Part shown: in pieces, positions 8,791 through 19,719 of the stretch
Layout of the letters: every line of letters begins with the position of its first letter
How positions within the stretch are numbered: position 1 is the stretch's first letter
Assembly: GCA_016987375.1 (NCBI GenBank)
Contig: PJRA01000549.1
Span: forward strand, 1,511,874 to 1,537,143
Length of the DNA: 25,270 nt
Reading direction: 5' to 3'
Source: Brachionus koreanus
Taxonomy: Eukaryota > Rotifera > Eurotatoria > Ploima > Brachionidae
The notes under the pieces: model-generated
Told to the model about the DNA's origin: nothing
The model's input: the letters and a program-made list of their open reading frames with translations, nothing else
The model's database searches: none
Made by a program: the position numbers and the translations under genes

Positions 8791-11130
8791 GATTTTTTTT
8801 TTGTTTAGGGTCAAATAGTGTTTTTACTTAAGGAAAAAATTCAAATGTGTATTTATTATGTCTGGCATTACTTAGGCATTCAACTGAATATTTAAATTAA
8901 ATTGATTCTATTTAAATACGTGAATAGACTTTATCTATTGCTGGACTATTTAAATAATGCTATTTATTCAGAATCGGCTTTCTAATTATAGTTATTCACT
9001 ACTGAATCAATTTTTTTAAAATATTTTTATTATTATTATTTTTTTTTTTTAATTTCTTATTTTATTCACCACATATTTTGCTTTCTTTTCATATTAACAT
9101 GTATCATAAGATAACCAATTTTTTCATTGTTTATCACCCCAAAAATAATCAATTTATATTTGTTTGGTTCATAATGTTTAAAATGAAATATAAAAAAAAA
9201 AAATTATTTAATAAATTTTATGACAAAAAATTTAAAAAATTAATACAACAAAAATAAGGAAAATTTTCGATCTATTGATGCCATTGTTAGATTTCTAAAC
9301 GCACATTTTTTTTAGATAAAAATTAATACTCGTCAAAAATTCTCTACTTAAACGATTTCGGGAGTTTATTCAACATGAAAGTTTAAATTAATTAAATAAG
9401 AAACATAAAGAAGCATTCCTATAAACTGCTATTCTTATTTTGAATCATAAGAATATGCCTAGATTTCGGATCGGTAGGTATTGTATTATTATTCTCCTGA
9501 TTTAGTTATAAATATTTGCAATTAAAGTGGCTAATTCAATTTCTCTGAGAAGATTTCAGAAATGGAGAACCAAATTTAACTGAAAGGAATTCGAATATAC
9601 GAATTAAAAAAAAATATCATCGATCAAATTGTTTAAATTATATTCATACTCAAACGAACAGCAAATTGAAGCTATTGAATCATGGAAACCTTGAAGAAAT
9701 TCATTTAACTTGCCTTAAACTCTGATTAGAAAACATTATTACACTCTAAACAGAATTTGATTAAATTAAATTTGAAGGAAAAAAAATTGATTTCAACAAA
9801 TAAAACCTAAAGACAATTTTCCAAAAAAAAAGTGAAAAATAATAAATACAAAATAATATATAAGCCAATAAATTATATTATTTTAAATAAATATATATAA
9901 ATATCAAAACTTGGTTTTAAACTCAATTTTTTTTTGTAGACTTTATTAGACAAAATAAAACTATTTAAACAAAATTGTAAATATCATTATTATATTAAGT
10001 TTTGAAATAAAATTTTTTTCCCAAACTGATTTTTATTTTCAATAAGGCAGTTTTACAATTAGAATAAATATTAAAACTAAAAATTATTGTTCTTAATTTA
10101 AAAAAAATCTTAATTACATGAATCAATGTTGCAAAAAAAATATTTGAGATTTAGATATTCCTTTATGTGATAAGTTTACTTTATTGAATAAATATTAATG
10201 GCAATTAATAACATAGTTTACATTGCTATGTCTGTGAATTATTTTATATATGATTTTTTTGTGTTTGATAATTAGGAGTTGAACAGGGAACAAATCCGAA
10301 ATTGATTGTTAAAATTTTACGATAAACAATTAAATTTTAACATCAAGAATAATTTAATTTGCTGTTTTAAATTTACTCAATATTCTACATTAAATCCTGT
10401 TGCTATATCAAATTAAAAAAAAAAATTAATTAAAACAATTTAGACAAGTTAAATTTCGTAAAATTTAAAAAAAATCAAAAAAAAAAATATTTATAAAATA
10501 AATCAGTTTTTTTTTAACTTTTTTAAGTAGATTGCACATGGTTCTTTTTAAGTTTATTTTTTGACTAACAGGTATTCCTTTTTTTTGTTTACATTTTTAT
10601 TTTTTTTGTTATCTTGTCTGAATTTTTCTTTTTGTCAATGATGAGTCAATTTATCAGCTCGTTTGATTTTTTTATTGATGGTTGATAAAATTGAAGGCAT
10701 TAAGTGCTTACATTTTCTTATTTTGATACCATTATAAAAAAATTTTGATTGCAACAAAAAATAAGAGCTCTATATAAATATACAATAAAATTTGATGTTT
10801 GAAAATATTTAAAGATTTTTATATACTGATTGATATATACTGAATTTCTAGACCTTTAAAAAAAGTCCACGACTACTGCAAGACCATTTTTAATATTTTT
10901 AAAAATTAAGTAGTAGCTAAATTAAACCAAAGACATTGATTATTGCATCTACAGCTAATTGTCTTCGCTAATTAACTTTTTCTTATTTTATTTAAGAAAA
11001 TTGTGCGGAGCATCATCAGCTGAATAATCTTTTTTAAAGCTATAACCAAATATGATGCATTTACATTTTAATTATTAGACATAAAGGATACAATTATAAA
11101 GAGGTGTTTTGGAATTTTTTTAAATGAGCG
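8791..11130. other. AT-rich intergenic spacer
   Basis: No coding frame or RNA gene was recognised in these 2.3 kb. The sequence is dominated by A and T runs of up to about ten bases. The GPCPD1 3' UTR must lie at its left end, but no clear AATAAA was found immediately after the stop. Confidence 0.4.
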
Positions 11131-11355
11131 TTAACACTAGAAGCACCAAGCATTTTTTCAGGTTTTTTTAATTCATAAATATTTTATAAAAAAACTAAAA
11201 GAATTTTATAAAGTAATATCATTTTTTAAAGAAAATTTTAAAATCTACATAATTCAAACAAGATATATTTATTTGAAAAATCCATTCAAAAGATATGAGG
11301 ATTTAAAAATTTTTCAAATGAGTCAAAATGACTCGTTTGGTGCTTCTAGTGTTAA
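11131..11355. mobile_element. piggyBac-type MITE with TTAA target duplication
   Basis: The element body is 11135-11351 (217 bp), flanked on both sides by TTAA (11131-11134 and 11352-11355), the target duplication typical of piggyBac transposons. The ends are inverted repeats: the left begins CACTAGAAGCACCAA, and the right is its exact reverse complement over 15 bases. Just inside the right end is a palindrome, GAGTCAAAATGACTC (11320-11334). There is no transposase ORF inside, so this is a non-autonomous miniature element that would depend on a piggyBac transposase encoded elsewhere. The perfect ends suggest fairly recent insertion or ongoing constraint. Confidence 0.85.
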
Positions 11356-12002
11356 CAAAATTAAATTGTTAACAAAATTAATTAAGCGTATAAACCAATT
11401 TAATTAATTATTTATTTATTTTTATCTAAAAAATAATTTAGGGAAAGTTATTCTGAGGAAGCTCCGGAATGACAGCTTCTCCTTTTTAGCCCTTATGATT
11501 CCAATCTTAATATACTTTAAAAAATATACTTTTTTTTTACAATTAGAGAAAGAAATTTGAGAAAGAAATAATTACATCGGATTAAAATTATAAAATTAAA
11601 GTTTGTTATCATTTTGATGTGATTAAGATTGGGTCCAAAGGGTTTTTGTAATACACGTTGTTTCTGAAGAATAATAATCTGGATTTTTTCAATTAGTTTA
11701 ACACATTTTTGTATTTATTTTAATCAGGAATTTTATTTTTTAGAGATGGTCTTTTTTTTCTAAACAAATGAAATAATCCTAATGTCTTTAAAATACTACA
11801 AAAATCTAATTGTTGATTAAAATCTCTTGTCTTAAGTTAATTACGAATTTTCTGTTAAATGATTAAAATAACTTTATTCAAGATTCTATTTTTGTTATCT
11901 ATTCAAAAAAATTTTTTTTTAATTAATTCTATAAATAATTTAAAATTAATATATAAAAATGTTCCATTGAAAATTAATATATACAAAATTTACATTATTA
12001 CA
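11356..12002. other. Spacer with inverted repeats before the amidase-like gene
   Basis: This stretch contains the pair GAAGCT/AGCTTC around 11458-11480, which can form a small hairpin. It also holds an 11-bp inverted pair, CCAATCTTAAT (11501-11511) and ATTAAGATTGG (11622-11632), which could be the worn ends of a small element. The frame of the following gene is open upstream to an ATG at 11859, but that extension is low-complexity and lacks protein-like composition. Confidence 0.35.
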
Positions 12003-12562
12003 ATGAAAAAGTTTCTTTTAAGTTTAATAGTCTTTTATTTTTCGACAAAAATTTCTATGGTTCAAGCAGGTATGTATTACTTGTACTAATTTTTAAAAAT
12101 TATCAACAGAATTTGTCATTTTAATTTTGAGTGGTATGTTATCGCGCTGAACGGATGAGAGCATTATCGTGTCAAAATTCAGTTTTTCAATTATGTGAAA
12201 CCTATGGCATACAAAAAGCTTGTGATTACCAGTTGCATCGACCAACTGCATGGAGACGTGGAATAAGCGTTCAAGAGGCTTGCAAGACAAATAGACCACC
12301 AGCACAATATACTGCCATAGGAACATTTCTGAGAGAAAGTGATCAATATCCCTTTACACATCGCTATCCTCAATTTAAGCCTCATACAGCTTTATTCTTG
12401 GCTTGTGGCGCTTGGAACTCCATTATAGTTTTAGATCAGCATACTGATAACCGAACATTTTCTGTTTGGGGAACTAATGTTTTGATGGATAGAGGTAATG
12501 ACGTAACTGAATATAATGCGAGAATGTATTATACAATTGAGGAAGGTCTACGTTTTAATTAA
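12003..12562 (+). CDS. Secreted BPSL0067/Tae2-like peptidoglycan amidase (candidate domesticated bacterial gene)
   Basis: Exon 1 is 12003-12069 and exon 2 is 12132-12562, joined in phase 1 across a 62-nt GTATGT...GAG intron, giving 165 residues. The N-terminus (MKKFLLSLIVFYFSTKISMVQA) is a clean signal peptide. The mature part follows the NlpC/P60-CHAP-type layout of the bacterial BPSL0067 family, known mainly from proteobacteria: an SCQNSV segment with a candidate nucleophile (C36), then TAWRRGISV, YTAIGTF, the KPHTALFLA strand with a candidate catalytic histidine (H107), and IIVLDQH. Enzymes of this fold cut peptide bonds in bacterial cell walls, so an antibacterial or digestive role outside the cell is a reasonable inference. 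Six cysteines follow the signal peptide, so disulphides are possible. The start at 12003 is chosen over the in-frame ATG at 11859 because it exposes the signal peptide. Family assignment is by recalled motifs only. Confidence 0.7.
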
Positions 12563-13556
12563 AATTTATCTAAGAATCAACTATTTCAAGTTATTTTTTA
12601 TTTAGTTTTTTGTTTTAAATAAAATTTAGATAAAATTCAAATCCTTGAAAAAAATAAATCCTAAAAATTTGCTCAAATGTTAAAATAGCTTTTGCTTTGC
12701 TAATTTAAATTTGAACTGATCTACTTCATATGTGACTTTAGATATTAATGCACACTCTCTTCAGCAATCGATTACCACAAATAAGAGTAAAAAAGAAAAA
12801 AATTTGAATTAAAGATTGACATAAAAATCGATTTTTTGGATAATTTTAATTTAAGACTTTTTAAAAAATATGAAAACTTTGCTTAATCATATAGCTTGCT
12901 TTTTTAAAAATTGCAATGCTTGCTTTAAATATTTTTAAAAACATCATGCAAACATATAAAATATAAAAGTTCAAAAATTATGAATTTTGGGAATGTTTTT
13001 TCTTTTAATTATTTTAAAAATAAAAGTTAATCACTTAAAGTAATAAAGTGTATAATCTGAATATCATATATGGTCTGATCTAAAAAATTACTTTTATTTT
13101 TTATAATTTATTTTGTTGTAAGTAATTAAACAATCACGTTTTAGAATCATAATAATTTATTTCTAGTTAAATAAGTTCATTTTGGTTTAATTTAATGTGA
13201 AAAACAAGGTCTTTAGACTTTGGAACCAGACTTTTCGATCAATGAATAATTTTTGAAAAAAAAAATTTCGATTTATTTCATTATTTAAAATTAACAATTA
13301 TTTTACATTGTTTTTGATTTTTTGTATGGTCTAAATTTAGACCGAGCAAAAATAACCAATCATTCTATAAATAAATAAGCTAAATTTTCAATTCCCTATA
13401 ACAACATCAGTTTCAGAATTTATTTACTATCACAATTTTATTAATTATTATAATTTAAAATTCTAGAGAATTCTGATAAATTTTATCAAATTTATGAGCA
13501 ATATTTCTTTATTTTTCATAGAGATATATATATTTTTTTTAAGCATTGGCTAAATA
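12563..13556. other. AT-rich spacer with a 16-bp perfect palindrome
   Basis: No gene is visible. The notable structure is GGTCTAAATTTAGACC at 13328-13343, a perfect 16-bp palindrome about 215 bases before the ABHD3 start. The region should include the 3' end of the amidase-like transcript and the ABHD3 promoter. Confidence 0.4.
12618..12623 (+). terminator. Poly(A) signal AATAAA after the amidase-like gene
   Basis: A canonical AATAAA lies 56 bases after the stop codon. In DNA this AT-rich the hexamer is common by chance, so the spacing is the only support. Confidence 0.35.
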
Positions 13557-15073
13557 ATGTCGTCAACAATCGCATTAATTAGCTCGGCCGTATTCGACAC
13601 TCTACTATATCCACTGAATTTGGTTTCAAATGGAACCAAATCAGTTTCAAACATTTACGAGACGATTTACTCGATGCAATTGGTAATTCTGCGCCAAAAC
13701 ATTGCCTACATATCCATTTGTCTCTATTTACTATGGTACATTAAAGCTTATTTATCGGTAAGAGCATATTTAATCTTATTGTTGACATCATTTTGATTTT
13801 TACTCATTTAGAAAACGGATATCATTGCCAAAGAGGGCTCTCTTATGCACAAAATGCTGGACAAATTCACTTCTGTCCATACAGGTTATAGACCAACTAT
13901 TTGGTGCTTTCCGGCAGCGCTAAATACAATTTTTTTCGCTTTTATCCAGAGATGCATTAAACAAGATTATGTTAGAGAAATCTTGAAAGCAGACGACGGT
14001 GGTTTAGTTGCTATCGATTGGGTTAACTTAAATGCACCAAAAAAAGTGATTCTAATCGTTTTTCCGGGTCTAACCGGATGTTCAAAGGACAATTATGTTA
14101 CACATTTAGTGGACAAGGCGGTAAAAGAGGGATGCACTGCAGTGGTTATGAATTATCGAGGAATCGAGGTCGAACTTACAACACCAAGGACCTACTGTGC
14201 TACAGACACCAGTGATTTGCATATGGTAGTCAACCATGTTCACGATAAATTCAAAGAGCATAAAATATTTGCAGTTGGTGTTAGTTTGGGTGGCATTAAA
14301 CTCGGTGGCTATTTGGCAAAACAGTATGAAGATTCTTTGATTTCTTTCGCCCTGATTGTATCAGCACCAATGAACACTATTTACTCATGTGAAGAATTGG
14401 AAAAGACCCACAATTTTTTTATGTTTAATCGACATTTGAGCCGATCCTTGAGCAGATATTTTTCAAAGTAAATTTCTAGAATTCAATTAGTTTTGAAAAT
14501 TTAAAAAAAAAATTTTTCCAAGATACCAGCATTTATTTGAGGCTGATCAGCGCTATGATTGCGCTGCAATAGCACGAGTAAGACTAAGAAAAAAAATTTT
14601 GTATTTTTTAGTTTTTATTTTTTTATCTTTAACAGTGTAGTTCATTGAGAGAATTTGACATTAAATTTGTTTGCAAACAATTCGGCTATGCTTCATGGCT
14701 AGACTATTATAAAGATGCTTGTTTAGACGCCAAAATTCAGAACATTAAGGTTCCGACTATTTTTTTAAATGCTGGAGATGACATGTTCAGTCCGGCAAGG
14801 GCATTTCCCGTTGAAAAAATAAAGCAAAATCCCTACACAGCCATGGTTTGGACCAAGTATGGTGGTCATATTTCATTTTGTGAGGGAATTATGCCCACTG
14901 GTTGCAATTATGTTTGTCGATTATTAAAAGAATATTTACATTACGTTTTAAATGAGAGTAATGAAATCGAAAAGTTGATTGAACTCGAAAAAAATAATTT
15001 AAAAATCTCGAGCAGCTTGAGTGACCTGAGTGAAGATAAAGAAGAAAAAGAACTAAAATTCACATTGGAATAA
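13557..15073 (+). CDS. ABHD3: ABHD3-like alpha/beta-hydrolase phospholipase
   Basis: The exons are 13557-13757, 13812-14467, 14523-14577 and 14636-15073, with introns of 54, 55 and 58 nt. All phases agree, and the product is about 449 residues (human ABHD3 is 409). The family is membrane-anchored and hydrolyses medium-chain and oxidised phosphatidylcholines. A hydrophobic anchor lies near residues 40-67. Then come YRPTIWCF, the LKADDGG..AIDW strand, FPGLTGCSKDNYV, the nucleophile elbow GVSLGG, LNAGDDMFSP with the acidic residue, and YGGHISF with the catalytic histidine, so the triad is complete. The 55-nt third exon encodes YQHLFEADQRYDCAAIAR, matching the family's MFxxxVDMDxVMKAK segment; it is too short to notice as an ORF. 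An acidic, serine-rich tail (SSSLSDLSEDKEEKE) extends past the usual C-terminus. ABHD1 is the closest alternative name. Confidence 0.92.
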
Positions 15074-15074
15074 A
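15069..15074 (+). terminator. AATAAA overlapping the ABHD3 stop
   Basis: The hexamer overlaps the TAA stop codon. A second AATAAA occurs at 15171-15176, about 100 bases downstream, and is the more conventional position for a poly(A) signal. Confidence 0.25.
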
Positions 15075-16616
15075 AATGTGATAAGAATACTGAATTATTT
15101 CTCATTAAATAGAGTCAGAATAATTTTTGTTTTGTGTACCCTTAAAAATTGAAAATTTCTTATTTTGTTTAATAAAAATTTTTAATAGAATTTCATTTGA
15201 ATTGATTAGCGGTTAGACTAGAAATTATGATTTTGCATTTTTTAAGAATTTACTTTTTAAGAATTATTTCTCAATTTCAAGACTAATCACAGGCTTAGTT
15301 GCAGTGCATTTATCATAGTCTACTTATTAACACTTCATTTATTCAATTAAAATAAAATTTTAACTATCTGAAGTTATTTTAGGTAATAATAGTACAACAA
15401 CGCGCTGCACTATTTTTTAATAAATTTTATTATATTAAATTTTAGTATGCAACCAAATCGTTAAAAGCTCAAAAACTGATTCAAATATGAGTCGATCAGT
15501 GCACAAAACAAAATAATTCTTTATTTTAAATTTAAGAATTTTATTTAGCAAAAATTTCTTCATTTAAATTTTGAAATTCTTTAACTAGGATCTATAATAT
15601 AAATTAAAAATTTTCAAACTCTGGCTTCTAAACCAGTCAAGATATTTTGTAAGGAAAGTGATCAAGATGACAAAATAAAATCATCATTATAGTAATATTT
15701 CATAATAAAATCTTAGCATAATTTGAAGGTTAATCATGAAATTTATTACAAGTTCTAATACGATTTTTCACTTTAAAAATATAAAATTTAACTACAATAA
15801 AAAATCTTAAAAAATAAAATTATGTTTCTCTCTTTAGAATTATTTGTTACAAAGACAAAAATTTAAACATCGATTAGATTGAATTAAATAATTGATTTGG
15901 TTTATCTAAAAAAATCAAAAAAAGAAAAATAAAGGAATCAACGAATATTTTTTAACTTAAAAATTTAATTTAAAATTATAAAATTAAAATAAATATTTTT
16001 TTTTTTATAATTAATTTTTTTCATTTTTTTTTTAATTCGTAAATAATATATATTTTTCTCTAAAAATGTAAATCTGGTCGTTGTCTTTAAATTTAAAATA
16101 TGACCATAAATTGATGAATGTCAGATTAATTAATTTTTCATGGTAAACGTAAAGATGTGCACCCATAAATACTCACAGAATTAACAGTATAGAATTTTTA
16201 TATTCAATTTTCCTGCTTTAAAAATTGTTTAATTTTATAGGCTATTTAGATACTGCAATTATGATGATCTATTTTTCAATTATTGTCATTTTAAAAAAGA
16301 AAATTTTTAGTAACTGAATAATTTTATAAAATATTTATTACCAGTATTCTTAACTGTAGAGGTGTCAAAATTGAATTCAATAATTTACTTTATTTCTTAT
16401 TTGTTTATTATCTTAAGCTATTTTATTATGTTTTTAATAATTTATATCTAATATCATTTTCATAGAATAATTTACTAATGGTGTGATTTTTTTTTAAAAA
16501 GCAATGTAATTTTAAAAATAATATTTCAAAACATTTATCTAAAATTAAAGGTTGAACATTCAAAAAATTGAAATCAACTATAATTTTATTATAAAATTAG
16601 TCTTCAAACTTGAGAA
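15074..16616. other. AT-rich intergenic spacer
   Basis: These are 1.5 kb of A/T-run-rich sequence. I found no coding frame, RNA gene or repeat in it, apart from the possible ABHD3 poly(A) signal near its left end. Confidence 0.4.
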
Positions 16617-17150
16617 ATGATTAACAAAAGAGTAGATTCGTTTAATATTATCAATAATTTTCAAATGAATACATCAAATGAAAAAGATATTATTAAAACG
16701 GTGATTGAAGAAAAATATCCATCGAAATTTGCGATTGTCTATTCAATTGTTTCAATAATGATCGGAACTTGCTTGATAACGCTGGAAATAATAAGTATCA
16801 CGAACAATGGAGTTTTTGCAATAGGAAGCGGTTTATGGGGAGGTCTTGTATGTATTTTTCTTGGAATATCAGCCTTAAGTGTTGTTAAATGGAAAAATTA
16901 CTGTTCACTTATGTTTGTTTTTATTGTTCATACTGCGTCCATTTCCATTCTAATTACTGGCTTAATACTTGTAAATTTAATGGGCATTGGGTTCTATTAT
17001 TCAGGTACAGCATTCACAAAGTCTAATAAAAAAATGATACCAATTAACTTTGTTTTAATTGTACTTGGAATAATTTCATTGATTTTCTCAATAATATTTC
17101 TCAGCTTTATTTGTAAAATGGGAATTTTCAGACGAAGGCGTCGTGTATAA
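16617..17150 (+). CDS. Four-transmembrane MS4A/CD20-like membrane protein
   Basis: This is a single-exon ORF of 177 residues. Four hydrophobic segments are clear at about residues 38-61, 66-90, 97-125 and 141-166, with a hydrophilic N-terminus of about 35 residues and a short arginine-rich C-terminus (FRRRRRV). TM2 opens with GSGLWGGLVCIFLGISAL, which resembles the start of the second segment in MS4A/CD20-like and related tetraspan proteins. The loop between TM3 and TM4 is short, which rules out classical tetraspanins with their large cysteine-rich loop. The positive C-terminus would be cytosolic. An in-frame ATG at residue 17 is an alternative start. The precise family is uncertain and the function unknown. 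Confidence 0.75.
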   Translation: MINKRVDSFNIINNFQMNTSNEKDIIKTVIEEKYPSKFAIVYSIVSIMIGTCLITLEIISITNNGVFAIGSGLWGGLVCIFLGISALSVVKWKNYCSLMFVFIVHTASISILITGLILVNLMGIGFYYSGTAFTKSNKKMIPINFVLIVLGIISLIFSIIFLSFICKMGIFRRRRRV

Positions 17151-17454
17151 AATATGCTGGCATAATTCAACATAACATTTTTTATTTTATACTCAATTAT
17201 TTACATTAAGACTCTTTTTTTTAAATAAATTTGATTATATTTTAAATTGGATTTTACTTTAAAAAAATAGCAATATTCACTGTTAATATCAATCTAAATG
17301 AATTTTAAAAAAATGGTGATACCAACTTTGAATCAGCTTATGCATTTTGCACAATGGGTTTTTGATTCAATTACTCAAAATTCAATCTATCCAATATCTC
17401 TCCAATCAAATTTCAATAAAGTTACGGATAAAATTTAGTTACAGATTCATTTTT
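17151..17454. other. Spacer, possible LINE 3' UTR at its right end
   Basis: The part nearest 17454 is less AT-rich than the rest and lies just past the stop of the minus-strand reverse transcriptase relic, so it may be that element's 3' untranslated region. No target-site duplication could be defined. Confidence 0.3.
17224..17229 (+). terminator. Possible poly(A) signal of the four-TM gene
   Basis: AATAAA lies 74 bases after the stop codon. Chance occurrence is likely at this base composition. Confidence 0.3.
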
Positions 17455-18591
17455 TTAATTGTTTGATTGTTCAGGGAAAAAAGAAGAAATGGTTAGGCAG
17501 CAATTACACAATGGAGTCGGGTATTCGATATATCTTGATTCAAAGCCCTCTTTGTATTCTTTCACCAGTCTGACAACCAATGGATTAAACTGACTCAACC
17601 CCGCTCCAACAAATCTCTCACTCAACTCAAAAAGTCGATTGGAGACTGTTAGTAGTTTAAGTTTATTTAATGCCTCGTGATGTAATATATTTGAGGGTGT
17701 GTCGTATTTTAGATTTAGAATAGACCGAACAGCTGAATTTTGGATTACTTGTATTCTTTTAATATTAATTTCAGAGAATGAATTAAGACATGAAAAAGTA
17801 TAATGCAAAATGGATCCAACTAAAGATTTGTAAAGATTTACTCGATAAAATCTTTATTAAATTGAGACTTGAATTACAGCGTTCCTTAATTTCATCTATC
17901 ATTGGTTTAAAATTTAATTTAGAATCTAATTTTAACCCAAGAAATTTTGTCTCTTTTTGTCTAATAATTTTATTTCCATAGATTCTTAAGTTTAGATCAG
18001 TCTTTTCCTTGTTTTGTTTTGAAAAGACCATCGAACAAGACTTTTCAACTGATATTTTCATTTTCCACTTGCGAAGCTACTGTTCTAGTTCATTCAAGTA
18101 TTTATTGATTTTATTTTCTAAATTACCCTATTTTTTATAAATAAAAAAGATGACAAGGTCGTCTGCAAAAGGAGGGAGTATTCATTGTTTGTTTTGTTTT
18201 TTCTAGGGATATCGTTAATAAAAATACTGAATAATAATAGACCAATAACCAAGCCTTGAGGTTATCCTGCTGTAATTGAAAATTCCTCAGTAATATGACC
18301 ATTTACGTTTACTTTAAATTTCCTTGAGTAAAGAAAAGACTTTATCCAGTGAATAAAGTAGTGTGGGAGGTTCATTTATATTAGCTTGAATATTAATCCG
18401 TCATGCCAGACCCTATCAAAAGCTTTCGAAATGTAAAAAAACAAAGCGTTCACTTTTTTCTTTCTATTAAAAGAATCAACAATTTTTTGGATACGAAAGA
18501 AAAGATCGAATACTGAATGGGTACAAAAATTAAATATAATGATTGATATGAATTTAAAAAATTCTAAATTGAAACTTTTTTGCGGTAGCAT
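17455..18591 (-). pseudogene. Broken non-LTR (Jockey/CR1-like) reverse transcriptase
   Basis: The minus strand carries the C-terminal half of a LINE reverse transcriptase in pieces. Motif A appears as FYISKAFDRVWHDGLIFKL. The next part (HYFIHWIKSFLYSRKFKVNV) leads to motif B, where the expected AGxPQG is interrupted by a TAA (18262-18264) before PQGLVIG and LLFSIFINDIP. Motif C, FADDLVIFF, is at about 18158-18169 but in another frame. The thumb follows (LRIYGNKII, FLGLKLDSKLNF), then a C-terminal part (INIKRIQVIQNSAVRSIL). The upstream endonuclease and the first RT blocks are missing, so the copy is 5'-truncated as well as mutated. It was copied into the genome by target-primed reverse transcription and is now inactive. 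Confidence 0.85.
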
Positions 18592-19245
18592 AATAATTAT
18601 CTAATTAATTTATAATCAAATATGTGAGAATCTTAGCTAAAAAATAAAGCATGGAATAAATAATTCACACACTAATTAAATGTGTATCTTGTTTCAATTA
18701 ATATTAAATTAGACCAAAAAAATCTTGCATTTATTTTTCTATTATCTAAATCTAAATTTACTTATATATATTTAATATATAATTTTTTTAAATTGACTTT
18801 AGAATTGAGTGAGAGGTATGTTGGGACATGACTGGGTCATTCAATTTCATTAGTTATTAGTTTGGTGGAGGAAAACAAAGTCGGCTCCGAATCAAGAAAT
18901 ACAAACATTTTATTTTTATTTTTTTAATCTGAAGGAGCATTAGCTCGGTACAGACCACAAATAAATAAATAATATAAATTTTAAAAGATTTTTGTGAACA
19001 CTTGAATACTTTTAAAACTTGAGAACATTTTTCATATCAATAATGCCCGAAATATTTTCCTCATTTTTGTCCATTTAAATCAAGTTTTTGTAAACAAATA
19101 TCCTGTAGTCTCTTATATTTCTAATAATAATACAAATGTCTCGTAACAAGTTCTTCAATGTAATTTAATAGTAATAGAAATCAGCACGAAATGTTTAATT
19201 CAATGTATAAAAGTATTGGGCTTTTTTGGAAACTTCATATGTAGG
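18592..19245. other. Spacer containing the second tail repeat
   Basis: About 18790-18935 is less AT-rich and could be the 3' end of the element whose tail is at 18936, but without a second full copy this cannot be confirmed. The remainder is A/T-rich with no visible gene. Confidence 0.35.
18936..18975 (+). repeat. Retroelement-like 3' tail repeat, copy 2
   Basis: The first 20 bases are identical to the start of the window, including the GAGC-ATTA-GCTC hairpin, and are again followed by an (AAAT)n run. It points in the same direction as copy 1 and opposite to the neighbouring reverse transcriptase relic, so it is not that element's 3' end. Confidence 0.6.
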
Positions 19246-19719
19246 ATGTTTGAGAAATTAAAAAAGTTCATTAAAAAATCATTATTTAAATCAAAAGATG
19301 CTCATTCAAACAATCAATTTTTACCAGAAAATTTAAATAAAAGATGCAATAAAATAAAAGTAAAAATGATCAGAGAAGACGAATACACATGTCCTTATGA
19401 TGATTGTTTTGAGTATATTAAGCGTTTAGACCAGCGTGGCGAAGCTTTTTTCGATCTTAGCCAGCAAGAAGATCACGAATATCAAAGCCAAATTTATATA
19501 TGTTGCATTACATTCAGTTCAACCTACTTTTATGAGTTATCTGCTCAATATATGGAAAAATTTATAGTTGAAAATACTTCAGATAATCGGATTGAAAATT
19601 ATTATATGGCCAAAAACATCCAAACAGGCCAGATTGGGTACATACCCAAATATTGCTTAATCAAAGAAAGTCAATTTTTTTCTGATTTGATTGATTTGAA
19701 AAAAAATATTTATTTATAA
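19246..19719 (+). CDS. Small protein with a C-terminal Src-type SH3 domain
   Basis: The ATG at 19246 gives 157 residues; the frame is open further left only to a TTG. The N-terminus is strongly basic (MFEKLKKFIKKSLFKSK) and could bind acidic membranes. Residues about 84-139 look like an SH3 domain of the Src kind. EKFIVENT corresponds to LQIVNNT, YYMAKNIQTGQIGYIP to WWLAxSLxTGQxGYIP, and the strand and turn order is right. The ALYDY-type strand is degenerate and the conserved WW pair is YY, so proline-peptide binding may be weakened. No SH2 or kinase domain follows. It may be a stand-alone adaptor, a truncated copy of a Src-family gene, or one exon of a larger gene. Confidence 0.65.
   Translation: MFEKLKKFIKKSLFKSKDAHSNNQFLPENLNKRCNKIKVKMIREDEYTCPYDDCFEYIKRLDQRGEAFFDLSQQEDHEYQSQIYICCITFSSTYFYELSAQYMEKFIVENTSDNRIENYYMAKNIQTGQIGYIPKYCLIKESQFFSDLIDLKKNIYL

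Noticed and set aside
11859..12002. Upstream in-frame ATG that would extend the amidase-like protein by 48 residues
   Set aside because: The extension is low-complexity Ile/Lys/Asn/Leu sequence and would bury a clean signal peptide that starts at 12003.
17455..18975. The tail repeat at 18936 as the 3' end of the neighbouring reverse transcriptase relic
   Set aside because: The relic runs on the minus strand, so its 3' end is near 17450; the tail repeat is on the plus strand at the other side.
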